Assembly: GCA_020073305.1 (NCBI GenBank)
Contig: JAIQFK010000021.1
Location: forward strand, 58,972-122,971
Direction of reading: 5' to 3'
Source of the DNA: Terriglobia bacterium
Lineage (GTDB): Bacteria; Acidobacteriota; Terriglobia; Bryobacterales; Bryobacteraceae
DNA: 64,000 nt
Positions within the stretch are counted from its first letter, which is position 1; each line of letters opens with the position of its first letter. The notes beneath the pieces are model-generated. The model searched no databases and had not been told where the DNA came from. It saw only the letters and a list, made by a program, of their open reading frames with translations. Of the stretch, positions 51,601 through 59,784 are shown one piece after another. The translations under genes were made by a program, and so were the position numbers.

Positions 51601-52758
51601 TCAGATCATCACCGGGCCCTGGTGAATCATGCCGGTCAGGCGCTGGTGCCAGGAGACATCGCGCCACATCCCGACGAACTGCGGCCCGCAGAAATTGCTC
51701 GTTGCCAGAGCCACCCATCGGCCCGTCGCGGACGCCGTCCGCACACCCAGCTCACACAGTTCCTTCACCCAATCCCACTCGAGCAGCGGCCAGTCCTTGT
51801 AGTCAACCACCGCCCAGCACTCCGTGGTGATGAGCGGTTTACTGGTCGCACGCGACCACTCGGCTATGGCGTGGATTCCGGCGACAAGGCCCGCTTTCCA
51901 GTGATCCGGATTTGAGAGGTAGACCTTCTTCCCGCGCTCCGCCAGGTTATCGAAGCCTTTGGGATCGAAGCGTTCGTAATTATAGCCGATGTCGTCGTAG
52001 AAACTGGTCCATTGCGTCATCCAGATGTGCGCCTCCAGAAAGTCCAGCATGGAGACGTCCTGCTTTTTCAGTGCGTCGTATTCGGTGGTGATGGAAAACG
52101 TGAAATCCATGTTGGGATACGCCGGGCGCACGGCTGCGATGGCATCGCGCATCCATTCCTGGCCCCGTTGGTTGGAGCGCTCGGTATTGGGCGGCAGAAA
52201 CGGCGACCAGTCGGGAAGCGGAAACTCGTTGCACAGGTCGACATAAAGGACGTGCTTCAGTAAACCGTCCTTGGCAATGCTGTCGAGCGTCGTCTTCCAG
52301 ACCAGCCCCAGATCTGCGGGCCGGCGAATCTTCATCCGGGTGTCGTCGGTATCCTGACGAAACCACGTGGACAGTGCAACCCAGAGCCCACGATCGCCGC
52401 ACTTGCGGATGAATTGGTTCAGCTCGGGCTGAACCCGCACACGATTCTTGGCCGGGCTGCCCCAGACCTGCTGGTTCCATCGAGGAAGCAGCTCCCACGT
52501 GCGCCCGGCCGCGGCGGCGACCAAGTGGGGATATGCGTCGATGCGGACGGCATCGTATCCGCGCTGTTTCAGCTCATCGAGAATGGAATCCCAATCTTCG
52601 TAGCCCGCCCCGGGCCAGCGCCGCTCCAACCACGAGAAGTCCCACATCGTGATCGCGAGCGGGCGCTTCAAGCTGCGCAGCGCGCCATTCTGGGCCCATG
52701 CGCCTTGCGTGGTAGCCGCCGTGGCCATGGCGGTCTTTAGAAAGTCTCGTCGATCCAG
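51601..52758 (-). CDS. GH5-like cellulase-fold enzyme with Tat signal, apparent CTG start
   Basis: A 385-residue enzyme. Core: AITMWDFSWLERRWPGAGYE, then RIDAYPHLVAA, the acid/base Glu in YVDLCNEFPLPDW and a nucleophile Glu in PLITTECWAVVDYKD, in the order seen in GH5/cellulase-like barrels. The first ATG (52728) would start inside the signal. Reading upstream in the same frame gives LDRRDFLKTA, a textbook Tat motif, and just before it a CTG (52756-52758) with GAGGA 6 bases upstream. An in-frame TAA lies further out and no ATG/GTG/TTG exists between. CTG is thus the likely start. Confidence 0.8.
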   Translation of the reverse strand: MDRRDFLKTAMATAATTQGAWAQNGALRSLKRPLAITMWDFSWLERRWPGAGYEDWDSILDELKQRGYDAVRIDAYPHLVAAAAGRTWELLPRWNQQVWGSPAKNRVRVQPELNQFIRKCGDRGLWVALSTWFRQDTDDTRMKIRRPADLGLVWKTTLDSIAKDGLLKHVLYVDLCNEFPLPDWSPFLPPNTERSNQRGQEWMRDAIAAVRPAYPNMDFTFSITTEYDALKKQDVSMLDFLEAHIWMTQWTSFYDDIGYNYERFDPKGFDNLAERGKKVYLSNPDHWKAGLVAGIHAIAEWSRATSKPLITTECWAVVDYKDWPLLEWDWVKELCELGVRTASATGRWVALATSNFCGPQFVGMWRDVSWHQRLTGMIHQGPVMI

Positions 52759-52834
52759 AAAACGTCCTCGTATTTGTAATTATCATGGAACCGGCCGCAG
52801 ACCAAGTGCGTGGCGCCACGTCGACTAGTGGGTT

Positions 52835-53090
52835 CTAAGACATCATGATGAGTTCAACTCCTTGGTCCGTATTCTCAATCACGTATGTTTCGATGCCGTC
52901 AAAGCCAATATTGAATTTGGTCGACGCGTTGTGTAGGACGTAAGTAAACCATTAACGAAGAGTATGGTCCGATAGTAGCGGTCGATTCCAAGTGCCTATA
53001 GGCCCGCACGGAAGCACCTACCGGGAGTTCCACATTTTCACGGTAAACGCCACTGCCAGTGAAATCGTCCGTATAGCTAGCGCCGCCCAT
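52835..53090 (-). pseudogene. Broken small gene with a frameshift
   Basis: The minus-strand frame from ATG 53090 reads GGASYTDDFTGSGVYRENVE and continues to about 52950. The protein-like continuation VLHNASTKFNIGFDGIETYV, then IENTDQGVELIMMS, is in another frame and stops at 52835. Both halves have coherent beta-type composition while the alternatives do not. It is either a frameshifted remnant or a sequencing error in a real gene of about 80 codons. No family was recognised. Confidence 0.3.
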
Positions 53091-53243
53091 TGCGCTTTCA
53101 CCCAGATGTGGGTGTGGTCAGAGTAAAAATCAACCTTTGAGCAGTCAGCCCGGGGGTGTCTTGTGTAATCCCTCGTACTTCCTGCAGGATGGAATCAGGT
53201 AGTCCGTTTCGGATTGACCACCTTTTATAACGAGGTTTCGCTA
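53091..53243. other. Spacer without supported gene
   Basis: About 150 bases of lower-GC DNA between the broken gene and the 31-codon ORF. I see no ORF, stem or repeat that I can support; it belongs to the decayed stretch that starts near 52.8 kb. Confidence 0.4.
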
Positions 53244-53339
53244 ATGCCTGAATCGCTCTGGACGCTTCCGCTGGTTCTTATCCTGACAGTCGGGCTGGCG
53301 GTCGGGATATTTAGGGCCGTGCAGCCGCGAAGACCGTGA
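53244..53339 (+). CDS. Possible 31-residue single-span membrane protein
   Basis: ATG at 53244 with CGAGG 8 bases upstream. The product is MPESLWTLPLVLILTVGLAV followed by GIFRAVQPRRP: one hydrophobic span of about 18 residues with a basic C-terminal end, as in small membrane proteins that attach to larger complexes. It is short, so chance is possible; the ribosome site, charge placement and clean hydrophobic span argue for coding. Confidence 0.4.
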   Translation: MPESLWTLPLVLILTVGLAVGIFRAVQPRRP

Positions 53340-53479
53340 CTCGCAAAGGTCCAGTGCGATGCAACACCGCGGGTGTTATTCGATACTTCTACTTTGTGAT
53401 AGCTTAGGACGTTGTTATTTTCGGCGACAACAGCAAGTTCTACTATTGACCGCCGCAAGGAAAGCATCTATATTTCGAG

Positions 53480-53818
53480 ATGTACGTGGTTGAACAGCGT
53501 AGATCTGCCCGTTTCGAGCTGCACTTGCCGCTCCGGATCCTGCGGACTCCAGTGGGCCGTGTTTCCCACGATTCATTAACGCAGAATATCAGTTCGGGCG
53601 GCGTTTTGTTCACATCTGAAGTGGATGCTCCGATCGGCGGCGCCATAGAATACGTGGTCACCCTCAGCACGGAGCGCGATCGTCACGTGGATTTGCGCTG
53701 TTTCGGCAAAGTCGTGCGCCTCGAAAAGTCTCGCTCCAAACTTCAAAGTCCCAGTTACCTTATCGCAGCAACCGTGGATCGTTATCAACTCGTCCGCCGC
53801 GAGCCGCAGCTCGGCTAG
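53480..53818 (+). CDS. PilZ-domain protein
   Basis: A 112-residue protein made of a single PilZ domain, a receptor for cyclic di-GMP. The R-x-x-x-R part is in EQRRSARFELHLPLRIL (residues 5-21), and the second part, N-I-S-S-G-G-V-L-F (about 36-44), matches the D/N-x-S-x-x-G motif. No output domain is attached, so it works through a partner. It lies in the decayed stretch but is itself intact. Confidence 0.8.
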   Translation: MYVVEQRRSARFELHLPLRILRTPVGRVSHDSLTQNISSGGVLFTSEVDAPIGGAIEYVVTLSTERDRHVDLRCFGKVVRLEKSRSKLQSPSYLIAATVDRYQLVRREPQLG

Positions 53819-54368
53819 AGACGGCGGGTAGAATACTCGCGGCCTGGAGCGACGGAAAAACCGGCGCCGGCTTTGTGTTTGCGAGGCGACCTGACGGTCC
53901 CGGCCATGACGGTTCTAGTACCCTCAGTACAGCCGCCTTCGCAAGCTCTTGAGGCTTTCGCAAAACTCGTGGGTCGGCCGCGTCACGTCGCGTCCAGGTT
54001 CCGTTAACCAACCCCGATCACCGGGGTCCACGACGAGCTAACTCCAATTCCTGTAATGGCTAACAAGTCGGTACCTTTGTTCCTGGTACCGTTAATGTTG
54101 CAGACCGGCAGAAATCTGTGCCACGATAACAGCAAGTTCGGCGCCGGGCTACGTCGCCGAAACACTCGAAAAAGAAGCATGAGTTTTGCCATGTTTGCAG
54201 GACCGGTTGGGGTGCCCGAACGAGCTTCAAGTTTCTCATTTCGTTGCCCATCCGCGACGCAGACTCAACTTGTATCCGGTGTACCAAGGCGGGGCAAACA
54301 GCAATCTCTTCCGGCTCAGAATTGGGCCGGCACCATTCAATAACGCAAGATCTGGAGGACGAATTCAA
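53819..54368. other. 550-base stretch without a supported gene
   Basis: No frame here is convincing. A 62-codon minus frame (54004-54192) has a fairly protein-like end (NKGTDLLAITGIGVSSSW) but no matching upstream part, and may be a remnant. Short features: two GGTACC sites 15 bases apart (54070-54092) and an imperfect palindrome ACCCCGATCACCGGGGT (54014-54030). The promoter of the SurA-DsbA gene should be in the last 200 bases. Confidence 0.35.
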
Positions 54369-55436
54369 ATGATGGTTTCACGTGTAGTAGGAGGCCTGCT
54401 GCTTCTGGCCTCATCGGCTTATATGTTCGGACAGACAGTTCCGAACGCCGGCCCCGAAACAGTGGTTGCCGAGGTGGGCGGGCAAAAGCTCACTTTGAGC
54501 GACTTGGAGCACAGCATGGCGGACAGGCTGTTCCAGGCCCGCCAGACGTACTACGGTGTCGAACGCGCAGCTCTGGAGCAAATGATCGACGATCAAGTGC
54601 TCGCAACCGAGGCGCGCCACCAACAGATAACCGTCAAGGAGTTGCTGGACCGTAACGTCAACTCGAAGGTAACCGACCCAACCGATGATCAGTTGCGAGT
54701 CTATTACGAAGGGGTCAACACCGACCAGCCTTTCGAGGTTGTACGGGACAAAGTCCTTCAACACATCAAAGACGCTCGGGCTGCCAAAGCTCGGGCCGCG
54801 TACGTGAAATCGCTGCGTGAGCAGGCCGGAGTGCTGATTACCTTTGCTCCGCCTGCGGCCGACGTGAATACTGACGATACCCCCAGCGCTGGATCAAAGA
54901 ACGCGTCCATTCGTCTGGTTGAGTTTGGAGACTTTCAGTGCCCGTACTGCCAGCAAGCTCATGCCGAAGTCAAACGACTTCTAGAGCACTATGGCGAGAA
55001 GTTATCTTTCACGTTTAGGGATTTCCCTCTTCCGATGCATCCGCAAGCCGAGAAAGCAGCCGAGGCAGCGCGTTGCGCGGGCGCCCAAGGCAAGTTCTGG
55101 AACTTCTTCGAGGATCTGTTCACCAGCAAGAAACTCGCTCCCGCTGATCTGAAGGAGGAAGCCCGGAAACTAGCGCTCGACACAACGGTTTTCGACAAGT
55201 GCCTGGACTCCGGCGAACAGGCCGTGTCGGTGGAAAAGGACGCCTCGAAAGCTCAGCATCTGGGGGTGACGGGGACACCTACATTCTTCATTAACGGACA
55301 CCTGTTCGGCGGACCCCTGAAGTACGAGGTGTTTCGCGATGCGATCGACAAAGAACTGGCAATAGCTTCTTCCAACAAAGTTACAGACGCCATGACTTCG
55401 TCGTCGCGGGTGTCTACTGCAAACGCAAGCCGATGA
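54369..55436 (+). CDS. Exported SurA-like/DsbA-like fusion protein
   Basis: A 355-residue exported protein. After the signal peptide (about 20 residues), residues 30-150 resemble the helical N-terminal part of SurA-type chaperones: VVAEVGGQKLTLSDLEHSMA, then LEQMIDDQVLATEARHQQIT. From about 175 a DsbA/thioredoxin-like domain follows, with the redox site CPYC in VEFGDFQCPYCQQAH, the cis-Pro in GVTGTPTFFINGHLFGG, and FRDFPLPMHPQA. Two additional Cys (about 240 and 280) could form a structural disulfide. Such fusions probably oxidise and hold secreted proteins while folding. The ATG at 54369 has GGAGG 10 bases upstream. Confidence 0.85.
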   Translation: MMVSRVVGGLLLLASSAYMFGQTVPNAGPETVVAEVGGQKLTLSDLEHSMADRLFQARQTYYGVERAALEQMIDDQVLATEARHQQITVKELLDRNVNSKVTDPTDDQLRVYYEGVNTDQPFEVVRDKVLQHIKDARAAKARAAYVKSLREQAGVLITFAPPAADVNTDDTPSAGSKNASIRLVEFGDFQCPYCQQAHAEVKRLLEHYGEKLSFTFRDFPLPMHPQAEKAAEAARCAGAQGKFWNFFEDLFTSKKLAPADLKEEARKLALDTTVFDKCLDSGEQAVSVEKDASKAQHLGVTGTPTFFINGHLFGGPLKYEVFRDAIDKELAIASSNKVTDAMTSSSRVSTANASR

Positions 55437-55696
55437 TGTAATCCGGGCGCCTCTTCGCTGATGAATGGCGAAGAGCGACTCCCGCTGCGAGTGCGGCGTT
55501 CCCGCGTTGCGCCGCCTCGCAGCCGCCCAGTATTCCCGTCTTGAACGGCACTTGCCTTCCTGATCTTCTCCCCCCAAAATCAATTCCGCAGCGAGCGTGA
55601 CCGATGCGAGATTCCGTGAGTGAGAGTGCGCGAAACATCGGCTGTGCGACAATTTTTCGAATGCGGGCCTGGTCCAGTTGATGACGACATCCCAGG
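55437..55696. other. Spacer with decayed sequence before the permease remnant
   Basis: 260 bases without an ORF of credible composition. Because the next frame is only the very C-terminus of a permease, this stretch probably contains its eroded upstream sequence; I could not align it by eye. Confidence 0.35.
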
Positions 55697-55879
55697 TTGG
55701 TGAACAAGCTCTGGTTTCGACTCCGAAATACATCTTCTGGCGCGATACCACCAACTGACCCTGTGATGCTGGCCGTGGTGGCTTTCTTGCTTTGCGCTGT
55801 TTCTGTGTTTGCCGCCTATGTACCTTCGGTACGAGCCAGCCGTGTGAATCCGGCTGCAGCACTGCGATCCGAAACATAA
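55697..55879 (+). pseudogene. C-terminal remnant of a FtsX/MacB-type ABC permease (ADOP-like)
   Basis: A 60-codon open frame containing IPPTDPVMLAVVAFLLCAVS, then FAAYVPSVRASRVNPAAALR and a stop. This is the last membrane helix and terminal motif (P-x-x-R-A-x-R-V-x-P-x-x-A-L-R-x-E) of the duplicated permeases abundant in Acidobacteria. The remaining 750 or so residues are missing, so it is a deletion remnant; no ATPase or partner gene is near. Confidence 0.75.
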
Positions 55880-55982
55880 TCCCGGCACGTGGAGGTAGGC
55901 TTCTCAAGTGGCCCATTAACCGGCACGCCGAGCGGTCGACATGAAGTGGAACGCGCCTATTCAGCGTAAAGAAGGAAATCAC

Positions 55983-56519
55983 ATGAGAAGGTTCATCATC
56001 ACCGGCGCGCCGGGTGCGGGGAAGACAGCAATCATCCGTCAGTTAGAACTCGACGGGTTCAGCGTAGTCGAAGAAGCAGCTACTGACGTCATCGCCGCCG
56101 CGCAAGCCCAAGGAACGGTTCAACCCTGGACGCATCCCTCGTTCATTGATGTCATCGCGAATCTGCAAAGGGACCGTCAGATTCGAGCGTCTTGTCAACC
56201 AGATGAGGTTCAGTTTCACGACCGTTGCGCTGTGTGTACCGCGGCGTTGGCAGTCTACCTCGGGCACCCTTTTTCACCCTTTTTTGCCAGCGAACTGGAA
56301 CGCGTCAAAAAAGAAGCAATCTACCAAAGCCGAGTCTTCTTCATTCGCAATCTTGGCTTCATCACGCCGACCGAAGCGCGGCGAATCAACTTTGAGGATA
56401 CGGTGCGTTTTGAGAAACTTCACGAAGAGACGTACCGAGACTTCGGCTTCGAACTGGTCTCAGTCGAGCCAAGAAGTCTGGTGGAACGGGTCAGCATAAT
56501 CAAAGCGGCAATTCGTTAG
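55983..56519 (+). CDS. AAA_28-type P-loop ATPase
   Basis: A 178-residue protein with P-loop GAPGAGKTAIIRQL at residues 8-21. A hydrophobic beta strand before it (RRFIIT) and the downstream pattern DGFSVVEEAATDVI, then FHDRCAVCTAALAVY, match the AAA_28/NTPase-kinase-like group, whose members resemble small nucleotide or sugar kinases. A Cys-rich spot (CAVC) is unusual. The ATG at 55983 has AAGGAAA 5 bases upstream; a Met 42 bases earlier has none. The substrate is unknown. It is isolated from other intact genes. Confidence 0.72.
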   Translation: MRRFIITGAPGAGKTAIIRQLELDGFSVVEEAATDVIAAAQAQGTVQPWTHPSFIDVIANLQRDRQIRASCQPDEVQFHDRCAVCTAALAVYLGHPFSPFFASELERVKKEAIYQSRVFFIRNLGFITPTEARRINFEDTVRFEKLHEETYRDFGFELVSVEPRSLVERVSIIKAAIR

Positions 56520-56730
56520 TCGAAACGACAATTCGTATCCCATGCTACTGTGGTCGTTCGATCACCACATCTGGTGCTCTGGCCGTTGGTCGGCGGCTTG
56601 CGGCCCGCCGCGCCAGCTCAACGTATTTCTGTCTCGGGACACCAGGGGCGTATTGAGAAATGCCGCTGAGTACCGCTCCCTTTGGTCGCGGCTCGGTAAT
56701 TACTGACGGGACAAAGGGTGGATTTCGATT
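56520..56730. other. Spacer between convergent genes
   Basis: About 210 bases between the stops of the AAA_28 gene and the GH127 gene. I see no ORF and no convincing terminator stem followed by a T-run. Confidence 0.4.
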
Positions 56731-58575
56731 TCAACCGGCTGTAGCCAGCACCCTGCAATAAGTCTGATAGATTTCCTCGCCGATGCTGGCAAAGGGTCGC
56801 AGCAGCAGGGTCGATTCCCCGAGGTTCAAGGTCCAATCGTCGTTTGCGGCTTTCTCCAGGCGAGGGTGGGTGAAGCGTTCGCTGGGGATCTCAGGCTGCT
56901 TGTCGGATATGGCGAACAGCACCTGAGGGCCGCGAAGGATCGCCACCTGGTCCGTAGTTTGCCGATCGACTGCCTCGGTCCTTGTGGGCTGGTCCAGGTC
57001 CAGCTCAACCCTGTCGCCACTCTTCCAGTTTCGACGCAACGCGAAAAAGGTTCCCGGCGCAGCAGCCGCCTTCTGCCGTTTGCCATTCACTGAAACCGAA
57101 GTCTGGCTACCCGCCCAGGCCGGAATGCGTAGATGCAGCGAGAACGCGACCGGCGAGGAAAGCTCCATGCGCAGCGTCACGAGATCCTCGGTCGGATACG
57201 CAGTCTGCTGCGTAAGCACGCAGCGCGCGGAATTCGTTGTCCACGTGACTCGCGAAGGAACGTAGAGATTTACGTAGACGCCATCGGAAGACCGGAAATA
57301 GGCGCTGATCGTGTAATCGGCAACGACCTGGGGCAGGGTGCCCGAACAGCACGGCCATCTGCCGTCTTTGTCCCATCGGTAAGACGCTCCCGGGATTTCT
57401 CTCCTATAGGTTTTCCTGCCGGAGTGGTGAAAGTCAGAATAGTAGAAGGTCGAGCCGTCTTCGCGGACCGGCCATGCGCCCAGTATCGTGTTGTAGAGAA
57501 GCCGTTCGATACTGTCCCCGTAGCGCGCATCCCGCGTGAGGGCGAGCAGGTACCGCATGGCTTTGAAATGCGCGTAGGCTCCGCACGGGGTCTCAAAGCT
57601 GCGTGGCGTCTCCGACAGGCTCGCGCCGAGCTGCCCCTTGCCGGGCTCGATGAAGCCCTCGTTCGGTCCCCAACCGCCCGTCGCAAAACTCTGGTCCTTC
57701 CAAATCATGTCGACGGCATTCGCCACCGCGTGGAAATATTTCGGGTCGCCCAGCTTCATGTAGCCCTGCAGGCCGGAGCTGAGTGCGTTCACGTGGCTGT
57801 AAGCGTGAAGGCCCGGCAGCACGTTTTGCCCTTGTGACAGCGGGTCAAAAAAAGTGCGGTCCAGCAGGTAGCGGCTGCCCATATCGAAGAACATCCGGTC
57901 ACCGGTGCGTTCATAGGCGAGAAAGAGATTCTCCGCCATGGTGTAGGTCTCGTCCCACAAGTAGGTTTCATCCTTGTGCGGGCGTTCCTGCTGCTCTTGC
58001 GTGGTAAGGGCGTGATCGGCCATGTGCGGCGTCGCCGCTCGTGTAGTGGCGTACAAGACGGGCACCGCGGTTTCGTCGCCGGCCCAGGAGTGAGCATCCA
58101 GCAGGCCGCAGACCAGCTTGTCGTAGGTGTAGCCCGGATAGCGAAGGTCGGCGAAGAACGTGCCGGTGGAATCGACGGTTTGCGCATAGCCGCGCACCAG
58201 GCGTTTCACTTTCTCGCGCGTGGGTTCGGAGCGAGTAGCCGCCGCGAACCGAGCCAGCGCCGAAACGTACTGCCCGAAGCTCGCTCCGGGGCAGAAATCG
58301 TCATACCACCCGCCCATATCCTCCCCGGGCGCAGGGAGCCCTGTGCGCTGCCGGTAAATCTTCAGCAGCCGGTCCTCGTTGAGATTCAAAAAAAACGCGT
58401 GATTCTCATCGAACTGACGCTTCAGCGGACCGTTCAGCAATTCGACAGCGCCGTAGGGAAAGACCGCCAGATCCGGATTCACAGGCGTGTGCGCCTGCGC
58501 CCTGGCTTTTGTCGAAGCGGCGATCGTCGCCGAGATCGCGCCGCCCAGAAAAGTCCTCCGCGTGTAATCAGGCAT
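56731..58575 (-). CDS. GH127-type beta-L-arabinofuranosidase-like enzyme with a Tat signal
   Basis: A 614-residue enzyme: Tat signal PDYTRRTFLGGAIS at the start, then an alpha/alpha barrel beginning FPYGAVELLNGPLKRQFDEN. GH127 blocks are seen: ATGGWGPNEGFIEP, the SFETPCGAYAHFKAMRYLL segment (Glu and Cys of the zinc site), and PCCSGTLPQVVADY with the Cys pair, one of which is the nucleophile in this family. The Glu-x-Cys spacing is one residue longer than usual (E-T-P-C), so zinc binding may be altered. The start is placed at the second of two adjacent ATGs. Eight bases downstream of the TPR gene's stop, same operon. Confidence 0.86.
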   Translation of the reverse strand: MPDYTRRTFLGGAISATIAASTKARAQAHTPVNPDLAVFPYGAVELLNGPLKRQFDENHAFFLNLNEDRLLKIYRQRTGLPAPGEDMGGWYDDFCPGASFGQYVSALARFAAATRSEPTREKVKRLVRGYAQTVDSTGTFFADLRYPGYTYDKLVCGLLDAHSWAGDETAVPVLYATTRAATPHMADHALTTQEQQERPHKDETYLWDETYTMAENLFLAYERTGDRMFFDMGSRYLLDRTFFDPLSQGQNVLPGLHAYSHVNALSSGLQGYMKLGDPKYFHAVANAVDMIWKDQSFATGGWGPNEGFIEPGKGQLGASLSETPRSFETPCGAYAHFKAMRYLLALTRDARYGDSIERLLYNTILGAWPVREDGSTFYYSDFHHSGRKTYRREIPGASYRWDKDGRWPCCSGTLPQVVADYTISAYFRSSDGVYVNLYVPSRVTWTTNSARCVLTQQTAYPTEDLVTLRMELSSPVAFSLHLRIPAWAGSQTSVSVNGKRQKAAAAPGTFFALRRNWKSGDRVELDLDQPTRTEAVDRQTTDQVAILRGPQVLFAISDKQPEIPSERFTHPRLEKAANDDWTLNLGESTLLLRPFASIGEEIYQTYCRVLATAG

Positions 58576-58583
58576 CATCCACC

Positions 58584-59720
58584 TCACTCGGCCCGGCAAC
58601 GAGCTTTGGTCTCGGCCAGGCGCGCCGAAATCGCCGGCAGATCGGGCTGAAGCGCCATAGCTTTTCTCAGCGACTCCGCCGCTTGCGCGCAGGTCTGGTT
58701 CGCCGCCGCGATCGCCAGTTCCTCCGCCAGCAACCGGTCGACCGTCCCGTCCTCGGGTTTCAATTCATGCGCGTGCGTCAGTACGGCCAGAGCCTCGCGG
58801 TCCTCACCGCCCATATAAAGGATAGTCCCGTACAGGATATTCGCTTCGACGAAGTCCGGACGCAGCCGCACGGCGGCGGCGGCGTGGTCTCGGGCCTGCC
58901 GCGCATCCTTCAGATGAAAACAGGTGAGGGCCAGATTGTATTGGATCTCGGAAGAATCGGGATCCAACTCGGCCGCCTTCTCCCAAACTTGGATTGCCTG
59001 CCGAAACTGTTCAGCCTGGCCGAAGAGCATGCCGATGGCGACGATCTTGTCCACGTCATCGGTGTCGGCCAGCGCCCGGCATAGGTTCCACGCCTCTTCT
59101 ATCTTCTGCTGAACGAGCCATGCGCGACAGCGGCCAATGGCCGCCGAGCCCTCCAGATAGTAGTCGTGCAGCCGGCGCGTCTCCGCAAATTCCTTTTCGG
59201 CTTCTTTTCCCCGCCCCAGCTTCTGATAGGCGCGCGCCAGAAGCTGGTGGATCCGCGAGTCGCGTGGATTCCCCGCAGCGGCCTGCCGCAGAATTTCGAC
59301 GCTCTCCTGATATTGTTCCTGCTTGTAGTAGGACGAACCGAGAAAGTACAGTTCGTCGCGCACCGGATGGTCACGCGGGATCGAGCGGAAACGGCGGATG
59401 GCGGCATCGAAATGGCGTTCAATCAGATCGATCCGGCCCAGGTAGTACGCCGCGATCGGGGCGGAGCCTTGGGCCGCAGCCATCTGATCGAAAAGCGGCT
59501 GGGCTCGAGCGTAATCCCGCAGCTCGAAATAGCAAACGGCGAGCTGATCGCGCGCCTCGCTCAAGGCGGAATCGCGGCGCAGAGCCTGCTCGAATTCCCC
59601 GGCCGCTTCCGCATAACGCTCGGCCTGCATCAGCTGATTTCCGCTGCCGAGATGCGCGCGCGCCGCCGCAGGAACAGCGTTGGGGCCCGCGGCGCCCATC
59701 AGCATCAGCAGCAATATCAT
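58584..59720 (-). CDS. Exported TPR-repeat protein
   Basis: A 378-residue protein. Signal peptide (about 22 residues), then repeated 34-residue helix pairs: QLMQAERYAEAAGEFEQALR, ARDQLAVCYFELRDYARAQP, YQESVEILRQAAAGNPRD, FRQAIQVWEKAAELDPDS and others, about nine in all. Cys residues are spread through the helices. TPR arrays bind protein partners. The start ATG at 59720 is chosen because the frame continues upstream only through antisense of the divergent gene. It is directly upstream of the GH127 gene (8-base gap) and divergent from another TPR gene. Confidence 0.85.
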   Translation of the reverse strand: MILLLMLMGAAGPNAVPAAARAHLGSGNQLMQAERYAEAAGEFEQALRRDSALSEARDQLAVCYFELRDYARAQPLFDQMAAAQGSAPIAAYYLGRIDLIERHFDAAIRRFRSIPRDHPVRDELYFLGSSYYKQEQYQESVEILRQAAAGNPRDSRIHQLLARAYQKLGRGKEAEKEFAETRRLHDYYLEGSAAIGRCRAWLVQQKIEEAWNLCRALADTDDVDKIVAIGMLFGQAEQFRQAIQVWEKAAELDPDSSEIQYNLALTCFHLKDARQARDHAAAAVRLRPDFVEANILYGTILYMGGEDREALAVLTHAHELKPEDGTVDRLLAEELAIAAANQTCAQAAESLRKAMALQPDLPAISARLAETKARCRAE

Positions 59721-59784
59721 GGGACTCAGTGTAGCAGCGGCAGTTGACACCCGGCGCTGCGCGGTTCGACCATTGGGGATTGGC

